The notes under the pieces are model-generated. The model saw only the letters and a list, made by a program, of their open reading frames with translations, was not told the origin of the DNA and did not search any database. The position numbers and the translations under genes were made by a program. 13,465 nucleotides of DNA, taken from assembly GCA_028565635.1 (NCBI GenBank), contig JAOXYB010038006.1, positions 1 to 13,465 on the forward strand. The letters run 5' to 3'. Positions 1-6,799 of this stretch are shown piece by piece. The DNA comes from Phoronis ovalis. Lineage: Eukaryota; Phoronida; Phoronidae. The first letter of the stretch is position 1, and each line of letters begins with the position of its first letter.

Positions 1-106
1 CGCCGGCGGTTCGAAAAACATACCCTTTCACGCGAAATTTTGTTGGAACATGCGTACCCACTTTCATATTGACCGCCTCCCCGGGCCGTGGTCGAACTAT
101 ATACAG
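1..106 (-). CDS. Candidate second exon of the left-edge gene (partial, runs off the window)
   Basis: Reading the minus strand from 106 to 1 gives 35 open codons in the phase expected from the exon at 237-365. An AG at 108-107 would be the acceptor, and the codon immediately upstream in this frame is TAG, so the frame opens at the proposed splice site. The peptide reads LYIVRPRPGEAVNMKVGTHV and later KFRVKGYVFRTAG, with alternating hydrophobic and charged residues typical of beta strands. The stretch is richer in GC and CpG than the flanking DNA. The acceptor lacks a clear polypyrimidine tract (the bases before it are AT-rich), which lowers confidence. The implied intron is 130 bases (107-236). 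No family was recognised. Confidence 0.35.
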   Translation of the reverse strand, partial: MYIVRPRPGEAVNMKVGTHVPTKFRVKGYVFRTAG

Positions 107-125
107 CTATATATTTCCTAATACT

Positions 126-160
126 TGGGACTAATAATAATATATACTATTAGTCCCAGT
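126..160. mobile_element. Miniature palindromic insertion, copy 1
   Basis: The arms TGGGACTAATA (126-136) and TATTAGTCCCA (148-158) are perfect inverted repeats around an 11-base AT-rich centre. The 7-base word TAATACT lies directly on both sides, at 119-125 and 161-167, as a target-site duplication would. The arms match those of the palindrome at 5473-5506. The exact boundary is uncertain: the right side carries GT after the palindrome, the left has one T more than copy 2, and the surroundings are rich in TAATA-like words, so this duplication is weaker evidence than the one at copy 2. The element lies in the proposed intron of the left-edge gene. No transposase or internal sequence is present. 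Confidence 0.55.
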
Positions 161-236
161 TAATACTAATAAAAAGTAATAATGTAATGTACATAAATCA
201 TAAATGTGAGGTATAAATATGTACATTCGGAATTAC

Positions 237-365
237 CTGGTTATTTGAAATATCTTCGCCGCTATATGTCGGGAACGGTGATGAAAATGGTGCTGACATT
301 ACCAGGGTATATGCAAGGAAACGGATAAACGATGATGCAAATAGGCCATCAAACCCTTTTCCCAT
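237..365 (-). CDS. Candidate first coding exon with signal-peptide-like start (partial gene)
   Basis: On the minus strand an ATG at 365-363 opens 43 codons that end exactly at CAG|GTAATT, a good splice donor (GT at 236-235). The ATG has A at -3 and G at +4. The peptide starts MGKGFDGLFASSF and continues with a hydrophobic stretch (IRFLAYTLVMSAPF), then a polar segment ending SGEDISNNQ. This looks like a signal peptide or membrane anchor with cleavage near residues 24-26. The exon ends in phase 0, which matches the open frame at 1-106. Read-through past the donor meets a stop after 12 more codons. I do not recognise the protein family. The call rests on start context, hydrophobic N-terminus, donor quality and phase agreement; a chance open stretch of this length is possible. 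Confidence 0.4.
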
Positions 366-1335
366 AATCCTCTAGTTTCTTTTCATATTAACTATACAAT
401 TCGTGATTTTCAAAGCGTGATTTCGTACAAATGGTAAAAATTTATATAAATCATAAAAAAAGATAAAAAGTAAATGATTTTGAATTGAAAACATCCTTGT
501 TAAGAAATTAAAACTAATATTTATCAAAAAAATTTCTAATGTATGTAAACAAAATGTTACACTACTTTGACACTACATGTACATATGTTATGAATGATAT
601 CAAGATTTGTATTACGTAAAAAAATTACGCCGGTGTATTAACTGTGAGGGATATGAGGGAAAATCTGCTCTTACTGAATGTGAATGGCACTCTTCCGTCT
701 AATAGCAGGATACAAATAAAACACGATAATCTGCACGATATTAATTGTAAAACTAGGAATTAGCTTTGCCATTTGCCTCGATATTATGATTTCATCAATC
801 TAACTGAAAAACTAGACTAAATACACTAGCTAGTCCAGATAAAATTAACATTTTTCCCCCTCGTAATACATTTTTTTCAGTCTCTACGCTTTATCATTGT
901 TGGCCGGGAAAGGTTTTTAACACTGCTTCATTAGGATTCTTGAATTTCCTGTCCACATCTTGTCTTTATTACTCAATATTATTCAGATTTCTTTCTTACT
1001 GAATATGGAAAAATGAAATATTTCAGTAATTACAAAATAATCCCGGTATCTGGCATAAGATCACAATTGTAAGTTGCGCAATGCTGGCAGTGGTATGGCC
1101 GTGCTTAAATAAGTCCAAAAACCTTAAATTTATGATTTTTTTTCTCTTTTGCGCTGTTTCTTTTTTGTTTTTATTTCAAATGGAAATCATTGTGCAAGAG
1201 ATTAGAACAAGTATTAGGTGTTTAAAGTAAAATGTTTCAAAATTTGATTGGATTATTTGAGCTGTGACAAAGATATGAATTTTGTCATTTTTTGATTGAA
1301 CATTTTGGCGGTAGTCTGCAAAGTGGTCATGCTGG
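366..1335. other. AT-rich non-coding stretch
   Basis: I see no credible exon, RNA gene or transposon end here. The stretch is AT-rich with short homopolymers. Part of it lies upstream of the minus-strand ATG at 365 and could hold that gene's 5' UTR and promoter, but no specific element can be supported. Confidence 0.5.
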
Positions 1336-1490
1336 TCATGCCTGCATGAAAAGTTACTGAATTGGAAGTAGGATATACATAATAATCTTCAGTACGTCCT
1401 TAACATGTAATTTTCTTGGCCCAATGTTTCGGATTGTTTATAACGATTTAAGTTACATGAATTACATTGGAAGTGGATGGGAAAATCAAT
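1336..1490. repeat. Dispersed repeat, copy 1
   Basis: This stretch matches 12031-12178 in the same orientation. The first 20 bases (TCATGCCTGCATGAAAAGTT) are identical. A second block from TAATTTTCTTGG (1408 on) through AATGTTT, TTTATAA, AAGTTAC and GAAAATCAAT aligns with scattered mismatches to 12086-12178. The section between the blocks differs. It is probably an old interspersed element; no ends, poly(A) tail or coding sequence was identified. Confidence 0.6.
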
Positions 1491-1992
1491 TGTGCCTCTA
1501 TACCATCTGATAATAATCTAAATGTACTTTCGTTATAGGATAAATTATACCTGGTCGATTGAATAGATCACGTGATACAATCTATGTATTTGTTATTTTA
1601 CTGCACACATCAATAACTGATCAAAATACATGGAGAGCTAACGTAGATTCTCGAAATGAACATTAGCTTTCCTTCGTCTCTTTTTAAACGAAGGAACATA
1701 CATTGCAATACAATTTCCCAACTTTTCATATATATTAATATAAGATATGTCTGAGTTCTTTTTGCTAGACGAATGTTTCAATTAGTTTCGACCTATCCTT
1801 CAGGACTTTGTTTTTGATTTTTAATATATTTTGATTTACTTGTACGGACTCTTTAGTCTGTCTGCAAACTCTGAACTAGAAAATTTGGTTTGTGCCTCAT
1901 CACGACCGTACATCATTCAAGAGTAGTACGGGGTGACACTATACGGCACTTTTTGCCTGCTTTTTGAACGTTTGACCCCGTGTCCCTTTTCT
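1491..1992. other. Non-coding stretch
   Basis: No exon-like frame or structured repeat was recognised. The last 70 bases have composition similar to the tandem repeats that follow and may be a further degenerate unit. Confidence 0.4.
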
Positions 1993-2700
1993 GTTTATAA
2001 CTCCAGTACTTTAATTATGAGTTACGGTAGTGAAACTTAATGGGTGGGTTAATTGAACAATTATGTTTCAAATGATCATGTAATAATGATCAAGGTCACC
2101 ACCAGGGGCCACCACATGAAGGTTTACTTTTTTCTTTATTATTAAAGCAGTGTTTGGGATAGAGTAGTGAAACTAGGTGGACAATTGAACAATAATCTAT
2201 TAATTTATTACGTAATTGTGAATAAAATCACCACCAGGTGCCGCTACGTCAACATTTACAACTCTAGTAATTTTTGAGATATTATAATGAAATCTTAGTT
2301 GATAATCTTTTAATTTATTACGTAATAGTTGACAAGGTCACCACCAGGGGTCGTCATGCGAAGGTGTATGTTTTTAATAATTCCAGTAGGTTTCGAGGTG
2401 GGGTAATGAACTAATGTATCGACGATTTTGAACGGATTTATCGAGAGTCCCCCTAACGTTAGCAACGTGTAGGTCAGATCCTCGTACGATTCGTGCGAGT
2501 GAACACGAGGAGATTTTGCCGCGTATAGAGAGCAAACCGAAACGTACGCGAATATCGCTTTTGTTATCTTATAATATTAGTCCAGCTTTATGCTAGAGTA
2601 ATGATATTCGTTCTGCAGGTTAATTGAACAATCTTAGTTTAATTGCTTATGTAATACTTGACAAGGTCACCACCAGAGGCCACCACAAAAAGTTTCCAAC
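1993..2700. repeat. Degenerate tandem repeat, period about 110-132 bases
   Basis: Four copies share an ordered set of words: (A/T)CTCCAGTA-like start, GTAATGAAA, TTAATTGAACAAT, TTTATTACGTAAT, then GACAAGGTCACCACCAGGGGCC. The landmark TCACCACCAG occurs at 2096, 2228, 2338 and 2667. The first three are 132 and 110 bases apart. The last is displaced because 2416-2575 is unrelated DNA, and the unit start appears on both sides of it (2381 and 2582). The copies are diverged, so the array is old. No coding potential is evident. Confidence 0.75.
2416..2575. other. CpG-rich insert inside the tandem array, with short palindromes
   Basis: This segment breaks the tandem repeat and differs from it in composition, with many CpG dinucleotides in otherwise AT-rich DNA. 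It contains a near-perfect palindrome, CTCGTACGA at 2481-2489 against TCGTGCGAG at 2491-2499 (one mismatch). A wider inverted pair overlaps it: TCCTCGT at 2479-2485 and ACGAGGA at 2505-2511. It could be a fragment of another mobile element, but no terminal repeats were found. Confidence 0.5.
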
Positions 2701-2745
2701 GTGTGTGTGATGTAAAACAAGAAAGAGATCGTAGTTTTTTAATCA

Positions 2746-2751
2746 TTTATT
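2746..2751 (-). promoter_or_regulatory. Possible polyadenylation signal AATAAA
   Basis: The minus strand reads AATAAA here, about 35 bases after a TGA that ends an acidic reading frame, and is followed by an A-rich run (ATTAAAAAACT). It would suit the 3' end of the minus-strand unit at 2785-5463, but the hexamer is frequent by chance in AT-rich DNA. Confidence 0.3.
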
Positions 2752-2784
2752 AATGATAAATATAAAGTTTCACATTTATGAGTT

Positions 2785-3245
2785 TCAGAAAGGCAGGTCT
2801 CCACTATCTTCCTCAGAAGTATCCGAGTCTTGTTCATCCGAGTCTTGTTAAGTTCAATGCAATTATGATGTTTGCTCTTTATAATTCTCATAGCTTTTTT
2901 TGAAGAGACTCCATCCTGCAGGGGCAGGTCCTACTATTTCATTCATCATAAGATGCAGCAAACTGCTAAAGCTTGTTCCTCTCATGATAGTATTACGGTA
3001 AATCATTTGACCGTCATCAGTACAAGATAACATGTCAGAGTGGCGAGATATGGTATTTAAATATTTCTTAATGGGTTAGCATATTCTTCGTCAGAAGTGT
3101 TCTCTTGTTCACTATCGGTATCATATGCATTATTTTCATCCGAGTCGTGATCATAAACATCATCGTGTTTATAATTACCGTTTTTCAATGTATTCTTACG
3201 AGAATAACTTTTATTACAACTTTTACAAATGAACGAATGACATGT
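2785..3245 (-). pseudogene. Broken coding fragment: zinc-finger-like start with acidic stretches
   Basis: Directly after the TAA (3248-3246) that ends the TPR region, the same frame reads CHSFICKSCNKSYSRKNTLK. Its Cys-x2-Cys and Lys-Ser-Tyr spacing resembles the first half of a C2H2 zinc finger, but the expected His pair is not in place. An acidic linker follows (DHDSDENN, DTDSEQENTSDEEY), then a stop at about 3059. A different frame then reads through roughly 3075-2863 (IYRNTIMRGTSFSS, later GPAPAGWSLFKKSY). A last acidic stretch, QDSDEQDSDTSEEDSGDLPF, ends at TGA 2787-2785. The pieces look like one decayed protein or several joined fragments. The two acidic regions share the bases ACTTCTGA(G/C)GAAGA, suggesting internal duplication. 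Function is unknown; the finger call is tentative. Confidence 0.4.
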
Positions 3246-3591
3246 TTACACGTCAAAGTCTTGTTCTTTATGCAGTGATGCTATGTTGTTTAATGAGGCG
3301 GCTACTGATGGGTGAGCACCTTCACCATGAAACTGTCTCCTCATTTCCAAATGACTGCTGGTTATATGTCAGTGCACTGTCATAATCCCCTTGTTCTTCA
3401 TACAGTGATACTATGTTGTTTAATGAGGCGGCTACTGATGGGTGAGCACCTTCACCATGAATCTGTCTCCTCATTTCCAATGACTGCTGGTTATAGGTCA
3501 GTGCACTGTCATAATCCCCTTGTGCTTCACATACTAATGCTATGTTACTTAATGAGGCGGCTACTGATGGGTGAGCACCTTCACCATGCAT
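3246..3591 (-). CDS. C-terminal TPR array (frame-shifted continuation)
   Basis: After the CATG duplication, another frame continues the array with two near-identical 43-residue units (HGEGAHPSVAASL, then QGDYDSALTYNQQSLEMRRQ). An extra A near 3349-3351 shifts the frame again, and a third, truncated unit (HGEGAHPSVAASLNNIASL) ends at TAA 3248-3246. The unit-to-unit spacing of the word GCTACTGATGGGTGAGCACC is 130, 129 and 133 bases (3301, 3431, 3560; the diverged unit at 3693), that is 129 plus the inserted 1 or 4 bases. TPRs of this kind bind partner proteins. The high identity between units points to recent tandem duplication or gene conversion. The final unit stops after the first helix. Confidence 0.65.
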
Positions 3592-3746
3592 GAATCTGTC
3601 TCTTCATTTCCAATGACTGTTGCTTATAGGTCAGTGCACTGTCATATTGCCCTTGTGCTTTATACACTAATGCTATGTTGTTTAATGATTTGGCTATTGA
3701 TGGGTGAGCACTTTCACCATGAATCTGTCTCCTGATTTCCAATGAC
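3258..3746 (-). repeat. 129-base tandem repeat coding for TPR units
   Basis: Four direct repeats of 129 bases carry the word GCTACTGATGGGTGAGCACC (plus strand) at 3301, 3431 and 3560, and a diverged form at 3693. Units at 3431 and 3560 are the most alike, and identity falls toward the 5' end of the gene, which suggests the array grew at its 3' end. Such arrays are prone to slippage and to assembly error. Confidence 0.8.
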
Positions 3747-4444
3747 TGTTGGTAATGCTTTAATGCAGACTTATACTCAGACAGGTCTGCACAAACTGCG
3801 CCTATTTTTGTTAATTCATTTGTATATTTTTTCCTATTTCCTTCATCGCCTAATGTACTTATGCAGTCTAAAGCTTCCTTAAAATACTTAAATGCATCTT
3901 TATACTTAAGAAGCTTGTAATAAATATCTCCATGCAGCTCTTCATTTTTGTCATAAAAATCATTGCATCTTAATATTTTGTTAATTTGCTGAAGAGATGT
4001 TTCATTTTCACAAGTTTCCTCTTTTAAACACTGTAATAAAGCGAACACAGTAAAGTAATAACGAAAAATAAGGTCAGTAAAACCTACATTATGAATCTTT
4101 CTCTTTTGTTGAGACTGACTTGAATTTATAATAGGCTTCAAGAAGCTGATGTTTTCTTTTTGGCCTTCATTCTTCATGTATGTTATTAACCGTAATAAAA
4201 CAGCAACTGTCACAGCCATTTGTAGGTTATGACATCCTTCCTTTGTCAGTAGAGATTCGAGCACCATTTCTTCAAGCAAATCCCACGGAGTATTATGATC
4301 TAAGTTAAAGATTAGTTTAAAACCATTTGTGACTATTGTAGGAAGTCTATATATTTCTTTCTTTACATCTTGCAGCACACTTTCTTTGTCCGGTTTCAGT
4401 ATTCTTAGTTCATTTTCATATTTTTGTAGATCATGTTTTAACAT
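3581..4444 (-). CDS. DUF294 C-terminal-like helical domain plus TPRs (middle segment)
   Basis: This is a 287-codon frame whose ATG overlaps the stop of the previous segment (ATGTTAA). Residues 26-90 (DVKKEIYRLPTIVTN, ending AVLLRLITYM) resemble the helical putative substrate-binding domain that follows DUF294 nucleotidyltransferases, whose hallmark is a (D)(L/I)K(R/K)..(L)(R)P start and a distal LRL. It therefore very likely belongs to the same protein as 4438-5463. TPR-like hairpins occupy about 168-199, 208-241 and 250-283; the last two are kinesin-light-chain style with YxSALxxYQQSLEIRRQIHG. The frame ends prematurely (RQIHAW then TGA) because of a four-base duplication at 3585-3592. An independent start at 4444 is possible but less likely than a frameshift. 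Confidence 0.65.
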   Translation of the reverse strand: MLKHDLQKYENELRILKPDKESVLQDVKKEIYRLPTIVTNGFKLIFNLDHNTPWDLLEEMVLESLLTKEGCHNLQMAVTVAVLLRLITYMKNEGQKENISFLKPIINSSQSQQKRKIHNVGFTDLIFRYYFTVFALLQCLKEETCENETSLQQINKILRCNDFYDKNEELHGDIYYKLLKYKDAFKYFKEALDCISTLGDEGNRKKYTNELTKIGAVCADLSEYKSALKHYQQSLEIRRQIHGESAHPSIAKSLNNIALVYKAQGQYDSALTYKQQSLEMKRQIHAW

Positions 4445-5463
4445 TCTACACCGTGCTGTTTAATATTTGTGTTATTACCAGCCAGTTTGCTAAAATGAAC
4501 AAAACAATCTAAAACTTCTTTGCTCCCATCTACAAAGGTAACAGGTCTTAATATTTCTCCCAGGTGATATCCTTCTTTCAAGGAAACATCATATTCTAAG
4601 TACTTCGCCATACTAACTGGTGACTGTATCAGTTCAATTCCTGCTTTACTAAGTCTGTCTGGTCTTCCTAAGGGAGTTTTGCAAGCCCATGGCATGGCTC
4701 CATCTAGAGAAAATCCGTTAACGGATATATAGTCAAAATACCAGCTACCATGTTTGGAATCAAAATCATTTAAACTTTTTATTCCAATTACAGGCAAAAG
4801 TGTTTCACCTAGATTTAGCACAAAGATGTTAAATAAATTAGTAAGATTCCGAAAATACTGTTTATCAGCACCTTTATCATTTTCAATAAGAATAACAAAT
4901 TCAAAATCAGAATAAGGTGTAGTTTCCTCTCTTGCGAGTGAGCCTAGGCCAACGATAGCATATTTTTGTGGTGCTGGACCAAACAAAGCTGTACATTCTT
5001 TCAAAATACTTCTTATGAATTCTTTCATGCCTTCAGCTATTTCATGACACAATTTCCTAGTATTCTGAATAATTTTCTTCTCTTGAAGAATCCGGACTGG
5101 GTCTTTGCCATCTTTATCATAGTTCTGTTTTGCGTCTTTCCATACGGTTTCTGTTCTTTTGGAAATTCTTCTACGCAAACTGTAGATATCAGCCTTAAAT
5201 TTGTCAGCAAGAGCAAGAGGAACCAAATCCTTTTTACAACTAATGAATTTTAGGAAATCATGTTCATTTTGTGTCATATCTAAATTTATTTCCCCTTTTT
5301 TGTTTTCATCACTTGTTCGAATTTTCGCAGAATTAAACAATGCTGATGCCTTTATAAACAGTGTTGACCCATTCTTTACACTGTCGCAAAATATTCCTCG
5401 TTGGTGGTAAATGAGTGCCTTTTCTTTCAAAATGTCTGCTTCAGTTTCTAAATCAGTACTCAT
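4438..5463 (-). CDS. DUF294/GlnD-like nucleotidyltransferase domain protein (N-terminal segment)
   Basis: This is a 341-codon frame starting at ATG 5463-5461, with A at -3. Residues 170-191 contain GLGSLAREETTPYSDFEF, the polymerase-beta-type nucleotidyltransferase signature: Gly174-Ser175, ten residues, then Asp186-x-Glu188 as likely metal ligands. Arg178 and Glu180 match the GSxxRxE pattern of the DUF294 and PII-uridylyltransferase branch. Residues about 8-48 look like a TPR-like helical hairpin, and 65-165 is probably helical and charged. The residue-240s motif SWYFDYISVNG may contribute the third carboxylate. The chemistry would be transfer of a nucleotide to an unknown substrate, probably in the cytosol since no signal peptide or membrane segment is seen. 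The frame stops at TAA within the start of the next segment, before the expected substrate-binding helices. Confidence 0.7.
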   Translation of the reverse strand: MSTDLETEADILKEKALIYHQRGIFCDSVKNGSTLFIKASALFNSAKIRTSDENKKGEINLDMTQNEHDFLKFISCKKDLVPLALADKFKADIYSLRRRISKRTETVWKDAKQNYDKDGKDPVRILQEKKIIQNTRKLCHEIAEGMKEFIRSILKECTALFGPAPQKYAIVGLGSLAREETTPYSDFEFVILIENDKGADKQYFRNLTNLFNIFVLNLGETLLPVIGIKSLNDFDSKHGSWYFDYISVNGFSLDGAMPWACKTPLGRPDRLSKAGIELIQSPVSMAKYLEYDVSLKEGYHLGEILRPVTFVDGSKEVLDCFVHFSKLAGNNTNIKQHGVEC

Positions 5464-5472
5464 TATTTTGGC

Positions 5473-5506
5473 CTGGGACTAATAAAACTAGTTATATTAG
5501 TCCCAG
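5473..5506. mobile_element. Miniature palindromic insertion, copy 2, with 7-base target duplication
   Basis: The arms CTGGGACTAATA (5473-5484) and TATTAGTCCCAG (5495-5506) are perfect 12-base inverted repeats. The centre AACTAGTT continues the palindrome, so 34 bases contain one mismatched pair. TTTTGGC stands immediately on both sides, at 5466-5472 and 5507-5513, a perfect 7-base direct repeat that ends exactly at the palindrome. This is the pattern left by insertion of a tiny element. It lies in the presumed 5' UTR or promoter of the nucleotidyltransferase gene, with only two bases between the left TTTTGGC repeat and the start codon. The family is unknown. Confidence 0.7.
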
Positions 5507-5513
5507 TTTTGGC

Positions 5514-6703
5514 GTAGCTTTTCAGCAAGTTCTAATTCTGCAACAAAACAACAATGCAAATTATCAATAGTCTACAGTTTAAATCACTAAAAGTTTTTCT
5601 TATATATTGCATGGGGTCTAAATTATAATGAGGTTACATAAGGAAGGCATAGTACTAGCTTGAATCTCATTCTGTTTATATTAAGGAGACCTCTTGTGGT
5701 GTATCAGAGATACTAAAGTGGTGATGTCAGCAAACGAAAATCGGTGAAATCTCTCCAATATAATATTCATAATATTTTATTTGCGTTTAGGGAATGTTCA
5801 GTAATTATGGCCTGGGGCTGGCAAGGGGAGGTCATGGATTTTTGACCATCTCATATTTTAAGGTGTGTAATGCTGAAAAAACAAAGGAAATAGTGCCTGG
5901 GATGAGTTCGAATGAATAAGATCAAGGATTCAAAATAAATTCTTTTAAGTTAAACTAGGTATTTAAAATTTAGTTTACACAAAATAGTGCAGGATAACAT
6001 AACTTTGATATAACTATTATCACCTTTCCTCATAATGACTGTTGCTACAAATTGTGAAATTTCCTGCTTAGCACCATAAAAGGGAAGATTTTCTTTGTAG
6101 GTACTAAATAAATGAAATCCCGAATACATTGTTTCTGTATTTGTCACAGATAATCTAGTTACATCCATGATATCTTCAATAAGGCAACACTGAAAACTTC
6201 CTTTCCCATCATTGCGGCTCAGCTGCCCACTTTCTGAGACCTTTCTCTGAGACCTTTGCAAGCATGCAATTTACGATCACAGACCAGAGATCTGCTGTCA
6301 CCTACAGTGCACTTAAAAAAAAATCAACGGCCGCCCATCGGTTCAGGTTGGTTCCTTAAGGCTGGCTAATACTCTAAGGCCTGTAACCGGTTGGAAATTA
6401 GCCGTTTTGTAATCCATTAAGTAAAGCTTTTGTTTGTAAATTATTTAATTCAACTTAGCTGAATTGTATGCGGGCGCAAAGTACGAAGCTCTAGTGCGGT
6501 TGGGAATGTTCGTCAAAGTTAAAACGCAACTATTAAACATCGATTTTCTACAGTATTACTAACACGATCATGCTATCTGTTTAATATGGTATTCATCATG
6601 TAACCATCTAGAATTTTATCGCTTGTTTTTATACAGCAGTTCAACCTAGTATCGTGGAAAATTTGTGACAAAATGTGGGGTTTTGCGTATTACAATTAAA
6701 CGT
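5514..6703. other. Stretch with no firmly supported gene
   Basis: The only notable content is an open minus-strand frame at 5950-6261 and a 13-base near-tandem duplication (TCTGAGACCTTT at 6233-6244 and 6246-6257). Part of the stretch lies upstream of the nucleotidyltransferase start and could carry its promoter. The DNA before 6704 may include the undetected 5' end of the Tc1 relic. Confidence 0.4.
5950..6261 (-). CDS. Uncertain open reading frame, possible exon or decayed fragment
   Basis: About 103 codons are open and the peptide has ordinary, balanced composition (CCLIEDIMDVTRLSV, TMYSGFHLFSTYKEN, QEISQFVATVIMRKG). The frame has no ATG at its beginning: the 5'-most codon here is TTG and an in-frame TAA precedes it by three codons. 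If real, it is an internal or terminal exon, or starts at the internal ATG in EDIMDVT. No family was recognised and no convincing splice acceptor with a pyrimidine tract was seen. A frame of this length in AT-rich DNA is mildly unusual, not decisive. Confidence 0.2.
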   Translation of the reverse strand: MQRSQRKVSESGQLSRNDGKGSFQCCLIEDIMDVTRLSVTNTETMYSGFHLFSTYKENLPFYGAKQEISQFVATVIMRKGDNSYIKVMLSCTILCKLNFKYLV

Positions 6704-6784
6704 GGCTTAATTTTGAGAAAACCGGAATCTGGGAGGAAAGGGAAAATTTCTGTAATTTGTCAGGAGATAATTGGATTAGCTATA

Positions 6785-6799
6785 GATGATGATGATGAT
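6785..6799 (+). repeat. Short GAT trinucleotide run
   Basis: Five GAT repeats encode the Asp run in the N-terminal part of the Tc1 relic. Related transposases usually have DDET or DDDET here, so slippage may have lengthened it. Confidence 0.6.

Larger units (their letters stand above)
3246..5463 (-). pseudogene. Whole nucleotidyltransferase-TPR locus, with three frame breaks
   Basis: Read from 5463 down to the TAA at 3248-3246, this locus encodes an N-terminal helical region, a DUF294/GlnD-like nucleotidyltransferase domain, the helical domain that usually follows it, and about six TPRs. Three breaks interrupt it: a stop-start overlap at 4438-4444, an extra four bases (CATG duplicated at 3585-3592), and an extra A near 3349-3351. 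The last two are certain from comparison with neighbouring TPR units, which lack those bases. No intron is evident, suggesting an intronless family or a retrocopy. The long, well-conserved frames between breaks show that decay, if real, is recent; assembly errors would look the same. Segments are described in separate entries. Confidence 0.6.

Noticed and set aside
3312-3593. Plus-strand frame with internal repeats
   Set aside because: It is the antisense shadow of the TPR array.
4966-5410. Two plus-strand frames
   Set aside because: They are antisense shadows of the nucleotidyltransferase coding frame, which has a clear domain signature on the other strand.
119-5513. The two palindromes as the ends of one 5.4 kb composite element carrying the nucleotidyltransferase-TPR gene
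   Set aside because: Each palindrome has its own different flanking direct repeat (TAATACT versus TTTTGGC), so they are separate insertions rather than two ends of one element.
6330-6360. GGTTCAGGTTGGTTCC as a tRNA B box
   Set aside because: No matching A box or cloverleaf arms were found around it.
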